From: Burkholderia vietnamiensis LMG 10929
GTDB taxonomy: Bacteria > Pseudomonadota > Gammaproteobacteria > Burkholderiales > Burkholderiaceae
Assembly: GCF_000959445.1 (NCBI RefSeq)
Contig: NZ_CP009632.1
Location: forward strand, 372,001 to 436,000
DNA length: 64,000 bases
Direction: 5' to 3'
A model generated the notes under the pieces. The model saw nothing but the letters and a program-made list of their open reading frames with translations, ran no database searches and was not told the origin of the DNA. The translations under genes and the position numbers were made by a program. This document shows, one piece after another, positions 44,091 through 52,819 of this stretch. The stretch's first letter is position 1. Every line of letters starts with the position of its first letter.

Positions 44091-45989
44091 ATGAAGACGA
44101 CGCGCGCATCTCGCGGCGCAGGCGGACGGCGCGTGCCCATGCACGCGATCGCGGCTTGTGTTGCGGCTGCGATGTTCGGCGGGTGTACGGTCGGACCGGA
44201 TTTCACGGCGCCGAAGGCTGATGTGCCGGCGAATTGGCACGATGTGCAGGGTGGGGCGGCGGCATCGACGCCAACATCCACGCCAACGCCGGGTGCGTCG
44301 GCGGCTGCGCCGCCGGCCGAGCGTGCGCGCTCGTCGCCCGTGACCGGTGCGGATCCCGACCCGCGCTGGTGGCGCACATTCGGCGATCCGCTGCTGGACC
44401 GGCTCGTCGCGCGCGCCGCGCACGATAACCTCGGCCTGCAGGCTGCGGTGCTGCGCATCGCGCAGGCGCGCGCACAAGTGCATGCGGCAGCCGCGCAAGG
44501 CTTGCCGAACGTACGGGCGAGCGCCAGCTATCAGCGCGAGCAGCTCGGGCTGAGGGGCATCATCGACGAGCAGGGCATCGAGCAGCGCATTGCCGGTCTC
44601 GGTGGGCCCGGCGCGCGCGGTGCGATCGACGCGCTCGAAGCGCCGGTCAACCTGTGGCAGGCCGGCTTCGACGCGTCATGGGAGCTCGACCTGTTCGGGC
44701 GCGTGCGCCGTTCGCTCGAGTCGGCCGACGCGCAGGCGAGCGCCGCGGTCGCGAGCCGCGACGACGCGCTGCTGTCGCTCGAGGCCGAAGTCGCGCAGAC
44801 CTATCTGCAACTGCGCGGCGCCGAAAGTCAGCGCGCGTTGGCCGACGAGCTGGAGCGCGCGCAGCGCGATCTGCTCGACCTCACGCGCGAGCAGGCGGCG
44901 CACGGCCTGGCGAGCGACCTCGACGTGCGCAGCGCCGACGCACGGCTCGCGCAGATCCGCGCGCAGTTGCCGCAGTTCGATCAGCAGATCGTGCTGTTGC
45001 GCAATGCGCTCGCCTATCTGGTGGGTGGCGCGCCGGGCGCGCTCGACGACTGGCTCGCCGCGCCGCATGCATTGCCGCAGGTGCCGCCCATCGTGCCGGT
45101 CGGCCTGCCGTCGACGCTCGCGCGCCGGCGGCCCGACATCCGCCGCGCGGAAGCCGACCTGCATGCGGCGACGGCCGACGTCGGCGTGGCGGTCGCGCAG
45201 TTCTATCCGGATATCTCGCTGACCGGTCAGGTCGGGTTGCGCGCCGCGCACGTGCGCGAGCTCGCGCACTGGTCGCACCTGTTTTATTCGTTCGGGCCGG
45301 CGGTGTCGTTGCCGATCTTTGCGGGCGGTCAGCTGGTGTCGAACCTGCGCTTGTCGCAGGCGCGCCAGGCGGAAGCCGCGCTCGCGTACCGGCAGGCCGT
45401 GCTGGTGGCGCTGCGCGACGTCGACAACGCGCTGGCGGTGTACCGCACCGACCAGACGCGCGCGGCCGCGCTCGACGATGCGGTCAGAGCCGAGCAGGGC
45501 GCGCTCGAGCTCGCGCGCGACCGTTACCGCAAGGGGTTGTCGCCGTTTCTGGACGTGCTCGACGCGGAGCGTCAATGGTCGGAGGGGCGGCAACAGGCGG
45601 TGCAGGGCGCGTTGCAGACGACGACGGATCTCGTCGCGCTGTACAAGGCGCTCGGCGGTGGGTGGCAGACGTCGGGTACGGTTGGGGCTGCGAAGGTGAG
45701 GGATGTGGCGTCGAGGGATGTGGTGCCGAGGGATGAAGCGTCGAGGGATGAGGCGTCGAGGGATGAGGCACCGAGGGATACGGCGTCGAGGGATACGGCG
45801 TCGAGGGATGCGGCACCGAGGGGTGCGATACCGGGCGATGCGGCGTCGAGGGATACGGCGTCAAGCGATGCGGCATCGAGGGATGTGGTGTCGAGGGATG
45901 TGGCACCGAAGGATTCGACACCGGGTACGGCGACACCGAGCGATGCGGCGTCGCCGTCACGCGCGGCCACATCAGCCGCGTTTCAATAG
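44091..45989 (+). CDS. NodT-family outer-membrane efflux lipoprotein with repetitive tail
   Basis: 632 residues. The lipoprotein signal ends [14 protein letters not shown], with Cys as the lipidated residue. Two OEP repeats follow ([20 protein letters not shown], then [20 protein letters not shown] and [20 protein letters not shown]). The normal protein would end near residue 530. Instead about 95 more residues of Ala-Ser/Pro-Arg-Asp repeats follow, encoded by 15-nt units. It forms the outer-membrane duct for EmrAB. ATG 44091 follows GGGAGGG, two bases after the emrB stop. Confidence 0.9.
   Translation: MKTTRASRGAGGRRVPMHAIAACVAAAMFGGCTVGPDFTAPKADVPANWHDVQGGAAASTPTSTPTPGASAAAPPAERARSSPVTGADPDPRWWRTFGDPLLDRLVARAAHDNLGLQAAVLRIAQARAQVHAAAAQGLPNVRASASYQREQLGLRGIIDEQGIEQRIAGLGGPGARGAIDALEAPVNLWQAGFDASWELDLFGRVRRSLESADAQASAAVASRDDALLSLEAEVAQTYLQLRGAESQRALADELERAQRDLLDLTREQAAHGLASDLDVRSADARLAQIRAQLPQFDQQIVLLRNALAYLVGGAPGALDDWLAAPHALPQVPPIVPVGLPSTLARRRPDIRRAEADLHAATADVGVAVAQFYPDISLTGQVGLRAAHVRELAHWSHLFYSFGPAVSLPIFAGGQLVSNLRLSQARQAEAALAYRQAVLVALRDVDNALAVYRTDQTRAAALDDAVRAEQGALELARDRYRKGLSPFLDVLDAERQWSEGRQQAVQGALQTTTDLVALYKALGGGWQTSGTVGAAKVRDVASRDVVPRDEASRDEASRDEAPRDTASRDTASRDAAPRGAIPGDAASRDTASSDAASRDVVSRDVAPKDSTPGTATPSDAASPSRAATSAAFQ
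45694..45925 (+). repeat. In-frame 15-nt tandem repeats at the 3' end of the efflux lipoprotein gene
   Basis: About fifteen imperfect copies of a 15-base unit of the type GCGTCGAGGGATGNN encode ASRDx/PRDx. Because the unit is a multiple of three, copy-number change would alter length without breaking the frame. Confidence 0.8.
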
Positions 45990-45999
45990 CGCGCGGCCC

Positions 46000-46554
46000 T
46001 CACAGGCACGCGCGCGAGAACAGCAGCGAATCGGCGTCGTTGAAGCGGATGCGCACCGGATCGGCATAGCCGGCCTTCTGCGCCACGCGGATCGACGCGG
46101 TGTTGGTCGGCGCGATCAGGCAGACGCTGCGCTCGAAGCGCTGCTGCGCATCGAGCCAGTGCAGCGCGTGCGTGAGCGCTTCGGTTGCATAGCCTTTGCC
46201 GTGCGCCCAGCTCGCGAGCGCCCAGCCGGCCTCCGGCACGCCGCGGATCGACGGCTCGACCGCGCGGTGGAAGTCCGCGAAACCGAGATCGCCGACGTAG
46301 CGGCCCGACGCCTTCTCGCGAATCGCCCAGTAGCCGTAGCCGAGCAGCGGCCACAGTCCGCGATACGCGAGCAGCCGCATCCACGAGTCGCGCGACGCCG
46401 ACGGCTTGCCGTTGAAGATGTGCGCGACGACGGTCGGCTCGGTCCACATTGCGGCGAGCGCGTCGAAGTCGCCGAGCGGATGGCCTTCGAGTATCAGGCG
46501 CGGGGTGTCGAGAATGGGCGGGGACGTGACGGGCGGCAGGGCGCTGGATGTCAT
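46000..46554 (-). CDS. GNAT-family N-acetyltransferase (RimJ/RimL-like)
   Basis: 184 residues: PPILDTPRLILEGHPLGDFD, AREKA-type loop, ASGRYVGDLGFADFHRAVEP, the acetyl-CoA loop WAHGKGYATEALTHALHWLD and TNTASIRVAQKAGYADPVRI. It transfers an acetyl group to an amine; the acceptor is unknown. Starts at 46554 or 46566 are both possible; neither has a clear ribosome site. It is convergent with the efflux operon. Confidence 0.88.
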   Translation of the reverse strand: MTSSALPPVTSPPILDTPRLILEGHPLGDFDALAAMWTEPTVVAHIFNGKPSASRDSWMRLLAYRGLWPLLGYGYWAIREKASGRYVGDLGFADFHRAVEPSIRGVPEAGWALASWAHGKGYATEALTHALHWLDAQQRFERSVCLIAPTNTASIRVAQKAGYADPVRIRFNDADSLLFSRACL

Positions 46555-46952
46555 CGGGCGTTCCATCGGGAAGGACGGGCGAAGGCGGCACGCGGCGTCG
46601 CCTTCGGGCTGCCGTACGATACCGCGGAACGCGCTGCGGATGCGCAAAGCCCCGCCTGTATCGTGGAATCCGCGCGTGTCGACGGCCGTCGCTACCCGTC
46701 GTTCTCGCGACGCTGTCGCGTGCGATCGCGCAGGCGCTCATCGAGTGCCGCTCGCTTGCCCGTCACGCGAGGCGTGCGGACCGCGGACTTGCGGACTTGC
46801 TGACTGGTGGGCTTGCAACTCACAGACCCAGAGACCCGCAGACTCGCGCGGCGACGCCCCGCGGAGCGTCGCCAACGAGACCCTGCTCATGCCCACGTAC
46901 GGCCCGCCCGCGTACTGGCGCGACGCGTCAGCAGCCGCATGCCGGCCGCCGA
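46555..46952. other. Non-coding gap with hairpin 46850-46873
   Basis: No supported gene. It contains a perfect hairpin with arms GGCGACGC and GCGTCGCC and an 8-base loop at 46850-46873, about 80 bases beyond the stop of the small minus-strand gene, and short GGACTTGC direct repeats to its left. No T-run follows the stem. Confidence 0.4.
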
Positions 46953-47177
46953 CTACTTGCGGCTTTTCAGAAAATTGCGCCCGTGCGTGGTGATCGACGC
47001 GCCGGAGCGGCCGTTCGCCGAATGGCTGACGAAACCGGCGCCGACGAGTTCGTGCTCGACCGACCAGCCGAGCGCCGGCGCATCGCGGCCATAGCGCACG
47101 TCGGCGAGGCGCTCGAGCGCCCACAGTGCGGCGGCCGACAGGTTGGGGGTGTTGGTGGACGTGGCGTTGTCGTTCAT
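46953..47177 (-). CDS. Small hypothetical protein
   Basis: 74 residues: SAAALWALERLADVRYGRDA, VEHELVGAGFVSHSANGRSG, ASITTHGRNFLKSRK. The layout suggests a small winged-helix-like fold, but I do not recognise a family. The ATG at 47177 follows AGAGGAAG, a good ribosome site. Confidence 0.65.
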   Translation of the reverse strand: MNDNATSTNTPNLSAAALWALERLADVRYGRDAPALGWSVEHELVGAGFVSHSANGRSGASITTHGRNFLKSRK

Positions 47178-47241
47178 CGCTTCCTCTGGCTGGGTGATTC
47201 GGGGTGGACGGCACGGGGCCGTGGGGCCGGACGACGCAGCG

Positions 47242-47610
47242 TCAGCCGGCCTGCAGCAACGGCAGCAGCGCCTGCAGCGCGGTGTCCTCGTCGCGGCCGG
47301 TGGCCAGCAACTGGGCGGACGTGCCGCCGTGCAACTGCAGCGCCGCGATCGCGGCGGCGTCCTTGGCGGCGGCGCTGACGCCGTTGGCGATCAGCAGGAT
47401 GTCGCTTTCGAAGCGGCGAGCCGCCGCGACCAGCGCATCGCGCGCATGGCTCGCGCGCTTGCGGTTCCATGCCGCACCGATTTGGACGTAGACGACGGTT
47501 GCCACGATGCGGATCAGCGGCGAAGCGCGCGGCCGGAACGGCGCGCGGCGGCCGGCAGGCTCGGCGTCGCGACCGCGCGGCCTCTGGCTCGGGTGCTTGC
47601 GTCGCTGCAT
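47242..47610 (-). CDS. HPr-like phosphocarrier protein, divergent
   Basis: Up to 122 residues. The C-terminal 85 resemble HPr: SHARDALVAAARRF keeps the His-Ala-Arg of the phosphorylation site, with Asp where HPr has Pro, then ESDILLIANGVSAAAKDAAA and a C-terminal helix DTALQALLPLL. HPr carries phosphate in the PTS. This one is solitary, so a regulatory role is more likely (inference). The start is uncertain: ATG 47610 or a GTG at 47505, neither with a good ribosome site. Confidence 0.6.
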   Translation of the reverse strand: MQRRKHPSQRPRGRDAEPAGRRAPFRPRASPLIRIVATVVYVQIGAAWNRKRASHARDALVAAARRFESDILLIANGVSAAAKDAAAIAALQLHGGTSAQLLATGRDEDTALQALLPLLQAG

Positions 47611-47702
47611 CGTGCGACCAGCCTGGCTGCATCATCTATCTCGAACATGTCGGCATCCTCGGTTAAGCGGCGATCAAGTCCGGCGAACGATCGGAGTGGG
47701 AG

Positions 47703-47743
47703 ATTATAATACGTACACCAGTTTATGTGTATGGCATTATAAT
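47703..47743. promoter_or_regulatory. 41-bp dyad with two ATTATAAT boxes
   Basis: AT-rich island in GC-rich DNA. ATTATAAT at 47703-47710 and 47736-47743 enclose an inverted repeat TACAC (47714-47718) and GTGTA (47727-47731). Each ATTATAAT contains TATAAT on both strands, so it could provide -10 elements for divergent promoters of the HPr-like gene and the phnA leader. The symmetry also suggests an operator. Confidence 0.6.
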
Positions 47744-47800
47744 GTCGTGCGCATGATCTGCGGCCTGTCGAACGTCGGCGGGCCGCTGCGACATGCGATC

Positions 47801-47831
47801 CCGGCGCCGGTTTGCGCGCCGGTATTTTTTT
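47801..47831 (+). terminator. Rho-independent terminator-like hairpin in the phnA leader
   Basis: Perfect 7-bp stem CCGGCGC and GCGCCGG with an 8-base loop, followed by TATTTTTTT. It points in the phnA direction and ends 38 bases before the phnA start. There is no upstream plus-strand gene to terminate, so it fits an attenuator or the end of a short RNA of about 80-90 nt. Confidence 0.6.
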
Positions 47832-47868
47832 GTCGATTGACCCGAACCCCCACCGAATGGAAGCTGCA

Positions 47869-48213
47869 ATGAACGCCGCCCCCGCCTGCCCGCAATGCGC
47901 GATGGAAAACACTTACCCGGACGGCACGCTGTACGTGTGCCCCGACTGCGGCCACGAATGGTCGGCCGGCGCCGGCGCCGAAGCGGGCGACGAGCCGGCG
48001 GGCGACGTCGTGAAGGATGCGAACGGCAACGTGCTGTCGGACGGCGATTCGGTCGTCCTGATCAAGGACCTGCGCGTGAAAGGTTCGTCGATCACGTTGA
48101 AGATGGGCACCAAGGTGAAGAGCATCCGGCTCGTCGGCGGCGATCACGAAGTCGATTGCAAGACCGACATGGGCGGCTTCATGCTGAAGGCCTGCTACCT
48201 GAAGAAGGTCTGA
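47869..48213 (+). CDS. phnA: PhnA/YjdM-family zinc-ribbon protein
   Basis: 114 residues. N-terminal zinc ribbon (CPQCAMENTYPDGTLYVCPD, CGHEW) and a C-terminal SH3-like domain (DGDSVVLIKDLRVKGSSITL, CKTDMGGFMLKACYLKKV). The name refers to phosphonate loci, but the biochemical role is not settled. ATG 47869 follows GGAAG inside a short upstream frame. Its leader holds a dyad and a terminator-like hairpin. Confidence 0.92.
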   Translation: MNAAPACPQCAMENTYPDGTLYVCPDCGHEWSAGAGAEAGDEPAGDVVKDANGNVLSDGDSVVLIKDLRVKGSSITLKMGTKVKSIRLVGGDHEVDCKTDMGGFMLKACYLKKV

Positions 48214-48255
48214 GCGCGTAATGGCGCGGAGCGCCAATCGCAAGGCTTGCCGAAC

Positions 48256-49092
48256 ATGAGCGACGATCGGGCATCGTACGATGCATTCCTGCGTTTTCTG
48301 GCGACGCCGTTGAGCGACGGGCGTCCGTTCGTGCTCGAGACGAAGCACGCGGTGTCGCTGCATTTCGATCATTTCGGCACGCAGAGCTTCATGTCGCTGA
48401 AGGATCCGGTCCGGCTCGAACTCGGCTACACGCGCGTGATGATGGGCTTCCTGCTGCTGCAGCCGGCGCCCGCGCGCATCAGCATGCTCGGGCTCGGCGG
48501 CGGATCGCTCGCGAAGTACTGTTACCGCCACTTGCCCGACAGCGCGATGGAGGCGGTCGAGATCAATCCGCAGGTGATTGCGTTGCGCGACGTGTTCCGG
48601 ATTCCGCACGACGATGCGCGCTTCGCGGTGGTGTGTGCGGACGGCGCCGACTACGTCGCGCGTCCCGACGTGCGAGCGGACGTGATCCTGCACGACGCGT
48701 TCGTCGCCGACGGCACGGCCGGCCGCTGCACCGGCGCCGAATTCCTCGACGCGTGCCGTGCGCGGCTCAGTGAAACGGGTGTGCTGGCGATCAACTTCAT
48801 GAACGACGATCCGGCGCTGCCGCGGCATCTCGAACAGCTGCGCGCGGTGTTCGACGATTCGTACTCGCTGGTGCCGTGCGGCGACGACAACAATTTCATC
48901 GCGTTCGCGTGGAAGAACGGCAACCCGTTGCCGTCGTTGCGCGTGCTGCTCGAGCGTGCGCTCGCGTTCGGTTCGGCCGGCGAGCTCAAGCTCGCGTCCA
49001 CCGCGCGGCGCATGAAGGCGGGCGAGGGTATCGACCCGGCGCGGCTGGTGTGGCGCGCGCGCGAACATCCCCGCTGGGAAATCTGCATGTGA
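48256..49092 (+). CDS. Spermidine synthase-like protein (SAM-binding fold)
   Basis: 278 residues. The Rossmann-like fold has ISMLGLGGGSLAKYCYRHLP, AVEINPQVIALRDVF and DVILHDAFVADGTAG. In true spermidine synthase the aminopropyl-transfer site has a different Asp-rich loop, so activity on polyamines is uncertain. It is one of the SpeE-like proteins of unknown substrate. ATG 48256 lies nine bases after an in-frame TTG at 48247. It follows phnA by 42 bases. Confidence 0.8.
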   Translation: MSDDRASYDAFLRFLATPLSDGRPFVLETKHAVSLHFDHFGTQSFMSLKDPVRLELGYTRVMMGFLLLQPAPARISMLGLGGGSLAKYCYRHLPDSAMEAVEINPQVIALRDVFRIPHDDARFAVVCADGADYVARPDVRADVILHDAFVADGTAGRCTGAEFLDACRARLSETGVLAINFMNDDPALPRHLEQLRAVFDDSYSLVPCGDDNNFIAFAWKNGNPLPSLRVLLERALAFGSAGELKLASTARRMKAGEGIDPARLVWRAREHPRWEICM

Positions 49093-49140
49093 CGGCGTGA
49101 CGGCGTGGCGCGTGACGGCGCCGCCGCCATGCGCGCAGCG

Positions 49141-49329
49141 TTATTTCCGTACCCGCTTCGCGACCGCGCTCTTGGTCTTGTAGCTGATGCCGTGCGTGTC
49201 GAGATATTCGCGGATCAGCTGACGCACGACTTGCGACGGCGTGAGATCCTGCTCGGCGCACAGTATTTCGAAGGCTTCCTTCTTCGCGGGATCGATCAGG
49301 ACGGTCAGGCGGGCGGTTTTCGTTTCCAT
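49141..49329 (-). CDS. Ribbon-helix-helix DNA-binding protein
   Basis: 62 residues: METKTARLTVLIDPAKKEAF, EILCAEQDLTPSQVVRQLIR, EYLDTHGISYKTKSAVAKRV. The beta strand RLTVLIDP followed by two helices is the RHH fold. There is no toxin gene beside it, so it may act alone or regulate the DUF1275 gene upstream (inference). Confidence 0.82.
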   Translation of the reverse strand: METKTARLTVLIDPAKKEAFEILCAEQDLTPSQVVRQLIREYLDTHGISYKTKSAVAKRVRK

Positions 49330-49402
49330 CGTCAGGCGTGCGTATTCGATAGGTTGATCGGATTGAAATTCGTCGGCATTGGCGGCCGGGCCGGGGCCGC
49401 GC

Positions 49403-50161
49403 TCAACGCCGGCGTTCGAACCATGTGAGCAGATCGTCGATCACGGGCATCGCGGCGAGCATGACCAGCACGCCGGCGAGCGGCACGGTCGACACGTAGC
49501 CGACATGCTTGAAGCCGATCGCGCCCATCAGCCCGCCGATGAAGAACGACGAGAGCATCGTCGCGTGAATCTTCAGCTTCGACCGGTTGGCGATCACCGC
49601 ATGCGCGTCGACGACCATGGCCGAGCGGTTCCAGTAGAACAGCTTGCCCAGCTCGATGCCGAGATCGGTGACGATGCCGGTCATGTGCGTCGTGCGGATT
49701 TCGGCGCCCGACATCTTCGTGATCGTCGCGTTCTGCAGCCCCATGATGAAACAGAGCAGCGTGACGGTCGCCGGCACGAACAGCCCTTCCCACAGCGCGA
49801 GATGGCTGCCGAGCAGCCCGAACACCAGCAGCAGCACGGCTTCGACCAGCAGCGGCAGCACGAACTGGCTCTGCAGCCCGCGCCGCCGCCCCCAGTTGAC
49901 CAGAATCGCCGAGCAGCCGGCGCCCACCAGGAACGACGCCAGCGAGCTGACGCCGGCCAGCGCGAGCGGGATGTCGCCGAGCGCGGTCTGATCGGCGATC
50001 GCCGACACGATGCCGCTCATGTGCGACGTGTATTGCTTGACCGCGAGGTAGCCGCCGGCGTTGGCCGCGCCGGCCACGAACGCCAGCGAGAAGCCCAGCT
50101 GGCGATTGGCGGGTGCGCTCCGGTGTTTTCCGGTCAGACTCAGGAAGTACTGCGCTGGCAT
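49403..50161 (-). CDS. DUF1275 (YoaK-like) membrane protein
   Basis: 252 residues with six or so helices: FSLAFVAGAANAGGYLAVKQ, YTSHMSGIVSAIADQTALGD, LLCFIMGLQNATITKMSGAE and IRTTHMTGIVTDLGIELGKL, the repeated (S/T)HM(S/T)G motifs typical of this family. Function unknown. The frame extends upstream to 50287, but ATG 50161 fits the usual family length. Confidence 0.85.
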   Translation of the reverse strand: MPAQYFLSLTGKHRSAPANRQLGFSLAFVAGAANAGGYLAVKQYTSHMSGIVSAIADQTALGDIPLALAGVSSLASFLVGAGCSAILVNWGRRRGLQSQFVLPLLVEAVLLLVFGLLGSHLALWEGLFVPATVTLLCFIMGLQNATITKMSGAEIRTTHMTGIVTDLGIELGKLFYWNRSAMVVDAHAVIANRSKLKIHATMLSSFFIGGLMGAIGFKHVGYVSTVPLAGVLVMLAAMPVIDDLLTWFERRR

Positions 50162-50462
50162 ATGGGTACGGGGTTCGCTCGATCGCCCGGATCGCCGGGC
50201 ACGGACAGGGCGGCACGCGCCGGTGCCGGCCCCGGACCTGCGGGCCGGCGGCAAACGGTGCCGGATCGCTTGCATCATCTGCGACACATGATAATTACAT
50301 TATCATACTCTGTTAGTCAGACCGCACTTTAAGTACAATGTCTCGCGATGCCGACAGAGCGTGTTTTTCGGCCGGCATCGTTCGCGCAGCCGGTCGCCGG
50401 CTGCTTCCGGATCGATCCGGCCGCACCCGCCACCCGTTCGCAGTTCGCTCGATATCCGCATC
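50162..50462. promoter_or_regulatory. Divergent region with Fur-box-like palindrome at 50288-50306
   Basis: Perfect inverted repeat ATGATAAT-TAC-ATTATCAT, 19 bp, in AT-rich sequence between the DUF1275 gene and a two-gene operon. Length and bases are close to the Fur consensus (GATAATGATAATCATTATC), which suggests iron control of one or both sides. Confidence 0.6.
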
Positions 50463-50813
50463 ATGACCCCCATCAAGTTCGTTCTCCGCTACACGGCGAT
50501 TCCGTTCGTGGCCATCGTGGCCGTCGTCCTGTGGGCGGTCGTGCCGTCGTCGAAGGAAATCGACGCGCGGCAATATGCGGCGCTGTCGCGCGGATACGCG
50601 AACTTTCCGCTACCGTTGCGGCATGAGATCTCGGAATCGATGGCCGACGGGCGGATCAGCGACGGGCGTTATCAAGCGCTCGTGCGCGATTCGCTCGGCA
50701 ATGGCGTCGCGCTGGACTGGCCGGCATCGGGCGTCGGCGACGTCGCGGCCGAGCGGCAAAAACTCGCCGAACTGCTGAAGGCCGATCCCGGCCTGGAGGA
50801 CCATCGACAATGA
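50463..50813 (+). CDS. Small membrane-anchored hypothetical protein
   Basis: 116 residues. One N-terminal helix (FVLRYTAIPFVAIVAVVLWA) is followed by a soluble part (RHEISESMADGRISDGRYQA). No named family recognised. ATG 50463 is the first good start. Its stop overlaps the ATG of the next gene (ATGA). Confidence 0.7.
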   Translation: MTPIKFVLRYTAIPFVAIVAVVLWAVVPSSKEIDARQYAALSRGYANFPLPLRHEISESMADGRISDGRYQALVRDSLGNGVALDWPASGVGDVAAERQKLAELLKADPGLEDHRQ

Positions 50814-51022
50814 AGGTTGCACTTGTTTCAACGGCTTTCGTGCTGATCATCGGAAGCCTGATCTTCGCGCTGTATTTCATGAACCACGACCGCGGCAAGA
50901 GCAAACGGATGGCGTGGTCGCTCGCGGCGCGCGTGGGCTTGTCGGTCACGCTGTTCCTGTCGCTGTTGATCGCGTACAAGCTCGGGTGGATCGAGCCGAC
51001 CGGGTTGCCGATCGGGCGGTGA
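50810..51022 (+). CDS. DUF2909-like twin-helix membrane protein
   Basis: 70 residues with two helices: VALVSTAFVLIIGSLIFALY and GLSVTLFLSLLIAYKLGWIE. In other bacteria DUF2909 proteins accompany cytochrome oxidase genes. Translationally coupled to the preceding gene. Confidence 0.7.
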   Translation: MKVALVSTAFVLIIGSLIFALYFMNHDRGKSKRMAWSLAARVGLSVTLFLSLLIAYKLGWIEPTGLPIGR

Positions 51023-51223
51023 CGGGCGCTGCGGCGGGTTTCTGCGCCGTCGGAGTTCCGTATGTGTCGGCAGCGGCGTGGCGAGAAGAGCGCGCGAGCC
51101 GCTGGCCGTCCGATCGAAGCCGTGGTGCGAAGTCGGTCATGCGACGCGTCGGCTCGCCACGCATCACACGGCAGTTTGGTTCAATGCGCGGCGCGTTGCC
51201 GCCATCCGCCCATCGTCGGTAGC

Positions 51224-52528
51224 CTAGCCGCGCCCACCGCGTAACGCCCGCCCCATCTCCGCGATCGGCATCGCGACGATCGAATTCAGCAGCCGCATCT
51301 CGCCGGCATCCGGCTTCGCCAGCTCGCGCACCTCGTCGAGCGTCTGCGCGACATGACGGTCGAGCGGCTCCAGAAAGCGCTGGAGTTCGCTCGCAGCCGC
51401 CCTCTCCCTGAGCCCCAGCGCCTGACCGAACGCCATCAGCGCGTTCGCGTCGATATCCGCAAACCGCGTCGCCGCGCCGAGCGGCATCGTCAGCTCGCAG
51501 TCGGGCCAGTGATCGCCGCGCTGATCGGGCCGGTGCGTCGGCGTCTGATAGACGACCGTGCTGACGATGTCGTAGAACGGCGCGAGCCGGTAGCCGCGCG
51601 CGTCGACGAAGAACGACAGGTTCTTCAGATGCGCATCGGCATTGCCGACCACGACGTTGAACACCGTCCAGCGGAACACCGACAGACGCGCAAGCGCCCG
51701 TGTGCTGGTGCGGTCGATCGCGCGCGCGAGCTCTTGCGCGTTCGCGCGCTGATACTTGAAGCCGCGGTCGTAATTGAGCAGCTGCATCGCGTCGATCGTG
51801 TGCAGCCGCCGGGCCGGCTGCGCGGCGACGTCGCGATCGAACCGGTCGATCACGTAGCACGCGGACGGTGCGCGCAGGAAGTGCACGTCCGGCACGTCGA
51901 GGCCCATTCTGCCCGCGAGCTTCATGCAGAAGAATTCGTTGATCGCCGAATGCGGATAGCCGGCCGCGCGCATGTCGGGCTTGAGCAGGTGCATCGACGG
52001 CTCGCTGCCGATCGGCTCGTACAGCGCGTAATCGGGCGCGTCGCCGCGCAGCACCACCAGCAGCTTCTGCTGCGCGCCGGCCGCCGACATGCGCTTGGGC
52101 GCGGTGGCCGTCAGCGCGCGCTCGGGCATCGCGCGGATGCGTCGCTCGAGCTCGTCGAGCGGCAGCGGTTGCAGGGCGCCGGGCGCTTCGTGCTCGCCGT
52201 CGGCCAGCAGCGTCAGCGCGCCGGCCGATTCGCGCCCGAAGTACGCGAGCAGGCCCCATGCGTCGGCGGCGGCGACGTTCGCTTCGCGCGCGAGCGACGT
52301 GCGCATGCCTTCCTCGGGCAGCAGGTTGTCGAAGAACCACTGGACCGGACGATCGCTCGACGTGTCGGTGAAGGCGCCGCCGCGCAACGCGAACGCCGGC
52401 GACAACGGACACGCGGCCGCGCTCGCGAGCCATTGCGCATTGTATTCGAACGACCAGATTCCCTTGTCGTCGGCGAGCGTGCCCATGCGCACGCCGTTGG
52501 CGGACACGACCAGCGTTCTAGCCGCCAT
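51224..52528 (-). CDS. hipA: HipA-family Ser/Thr kinase toxin
   Basis: 434 residues. HipA N-terminal domain (about 5-105; VQWFFDNLLPEEGMRTSLAR), the phosphate-loop region MSAAGAQQKLLVVL, KPDMRAAGYPHSAINEFFCM, YVIDRFDRDV, the catalytic NADAHLKNLSFF and LAPFYDIVST. These are the kinase landmarks of HipA, which phosphorylates GltX in E. coli and induces dormancy. Starts inside hipB with an 11-base overlap. Confidence 0.92.
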   Translation of the reverse strand: MAARTLVVSANGVRMGTLADDKGIWSFEYNAQWLASAAACPLSPAFALRGGAFTDTSSDRPVQWFFDNLLPEEGMRTSLAREANVAAADAWGLLAYFGRESAGALTLLADGEHEAPGALQPLPLDELERRIRAMPERALTATAPKRMSAAGAQQKLLVVLRGDAPDYALYEPIGSEPSMHLLKPDMRAAGYPHSAINEFFCMKLAGRMGLDVPDVHFLRAPSACYVIDRFDRDVAAQPARRLHTIDAMQLLNYDRGFKYQRANAQELARAIDRTSTRALARLSVFRWTVFNVVVGNADAHLKNLSFFVDARGYRLAPFYDIVSTVVYQTPTHRPDQRGDHWPDCELTMPLGAATRFADIDANALMAFGQALGLRERAAASELQRFLEPLDRHVAQTLDEVRELAKPDAGEMRLLNSIVAMPIAEMGRALRGGRG

Positions 52529-52802
52529 GGCTGCTCCTGCGGCGTTGCGCGGCCTTCAGCGCCGTCGCCTCCGAAATCTCGACCGACGACTCGGCATACA
52601 GCCGCACGCCCAGCTCGCCGAGCAGCAGCATCACCTTGCCGATCTGCGCGGTCGGCTTGCCGGCTTCGACCTGGCTGATGAATTTCGGCGACAGCCCGGT
52701 CGCATTCGCCAGCTCGTCGCGCGTGAAGCCCTGCTGCAACCGGGCCGCGCGGATGAGATGGGCGAGCGCGCCGAGCGTGTCGACGGACTGGGACTCCGAC
52801 AT
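52518..52802 (-). CDS. hipB: HipB-family antitoxin
   Basis: 94 residues. Cro/CI-type helix-turn-helix: LGALAHLIRAARLQQGFTRD, ELANATGLSPKFISQVEAGK, and a C-terminal LLGELGVRLYAESSVEI. Binds HipA and represses the operon. ATG 52802 follows GGAGA. Four candidate operators lie upstream. Confidence 0.92.
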   Translation of the reverse strand: MSESQSVDTLGALAHLIRAARLQQGFTRDELANATGLSPKFISQVEAGKPTAQIGKVMLLLGELGVRLYAESSVEISEATALKAAQRRRSSHGG

Positions 52803-52819
52803 GACGTTCTCCGTGCTTC

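Noticed and set aside
45694..45925. CRISPR-like repeats
   Set aside because: Units are 15 nt, contiguous and in frame inside a coding sequence, with no spacers.
46850..46873. Standard Rho-independent terminator
   Set aside because: A strong stem is present but no T-run follows on either strand.
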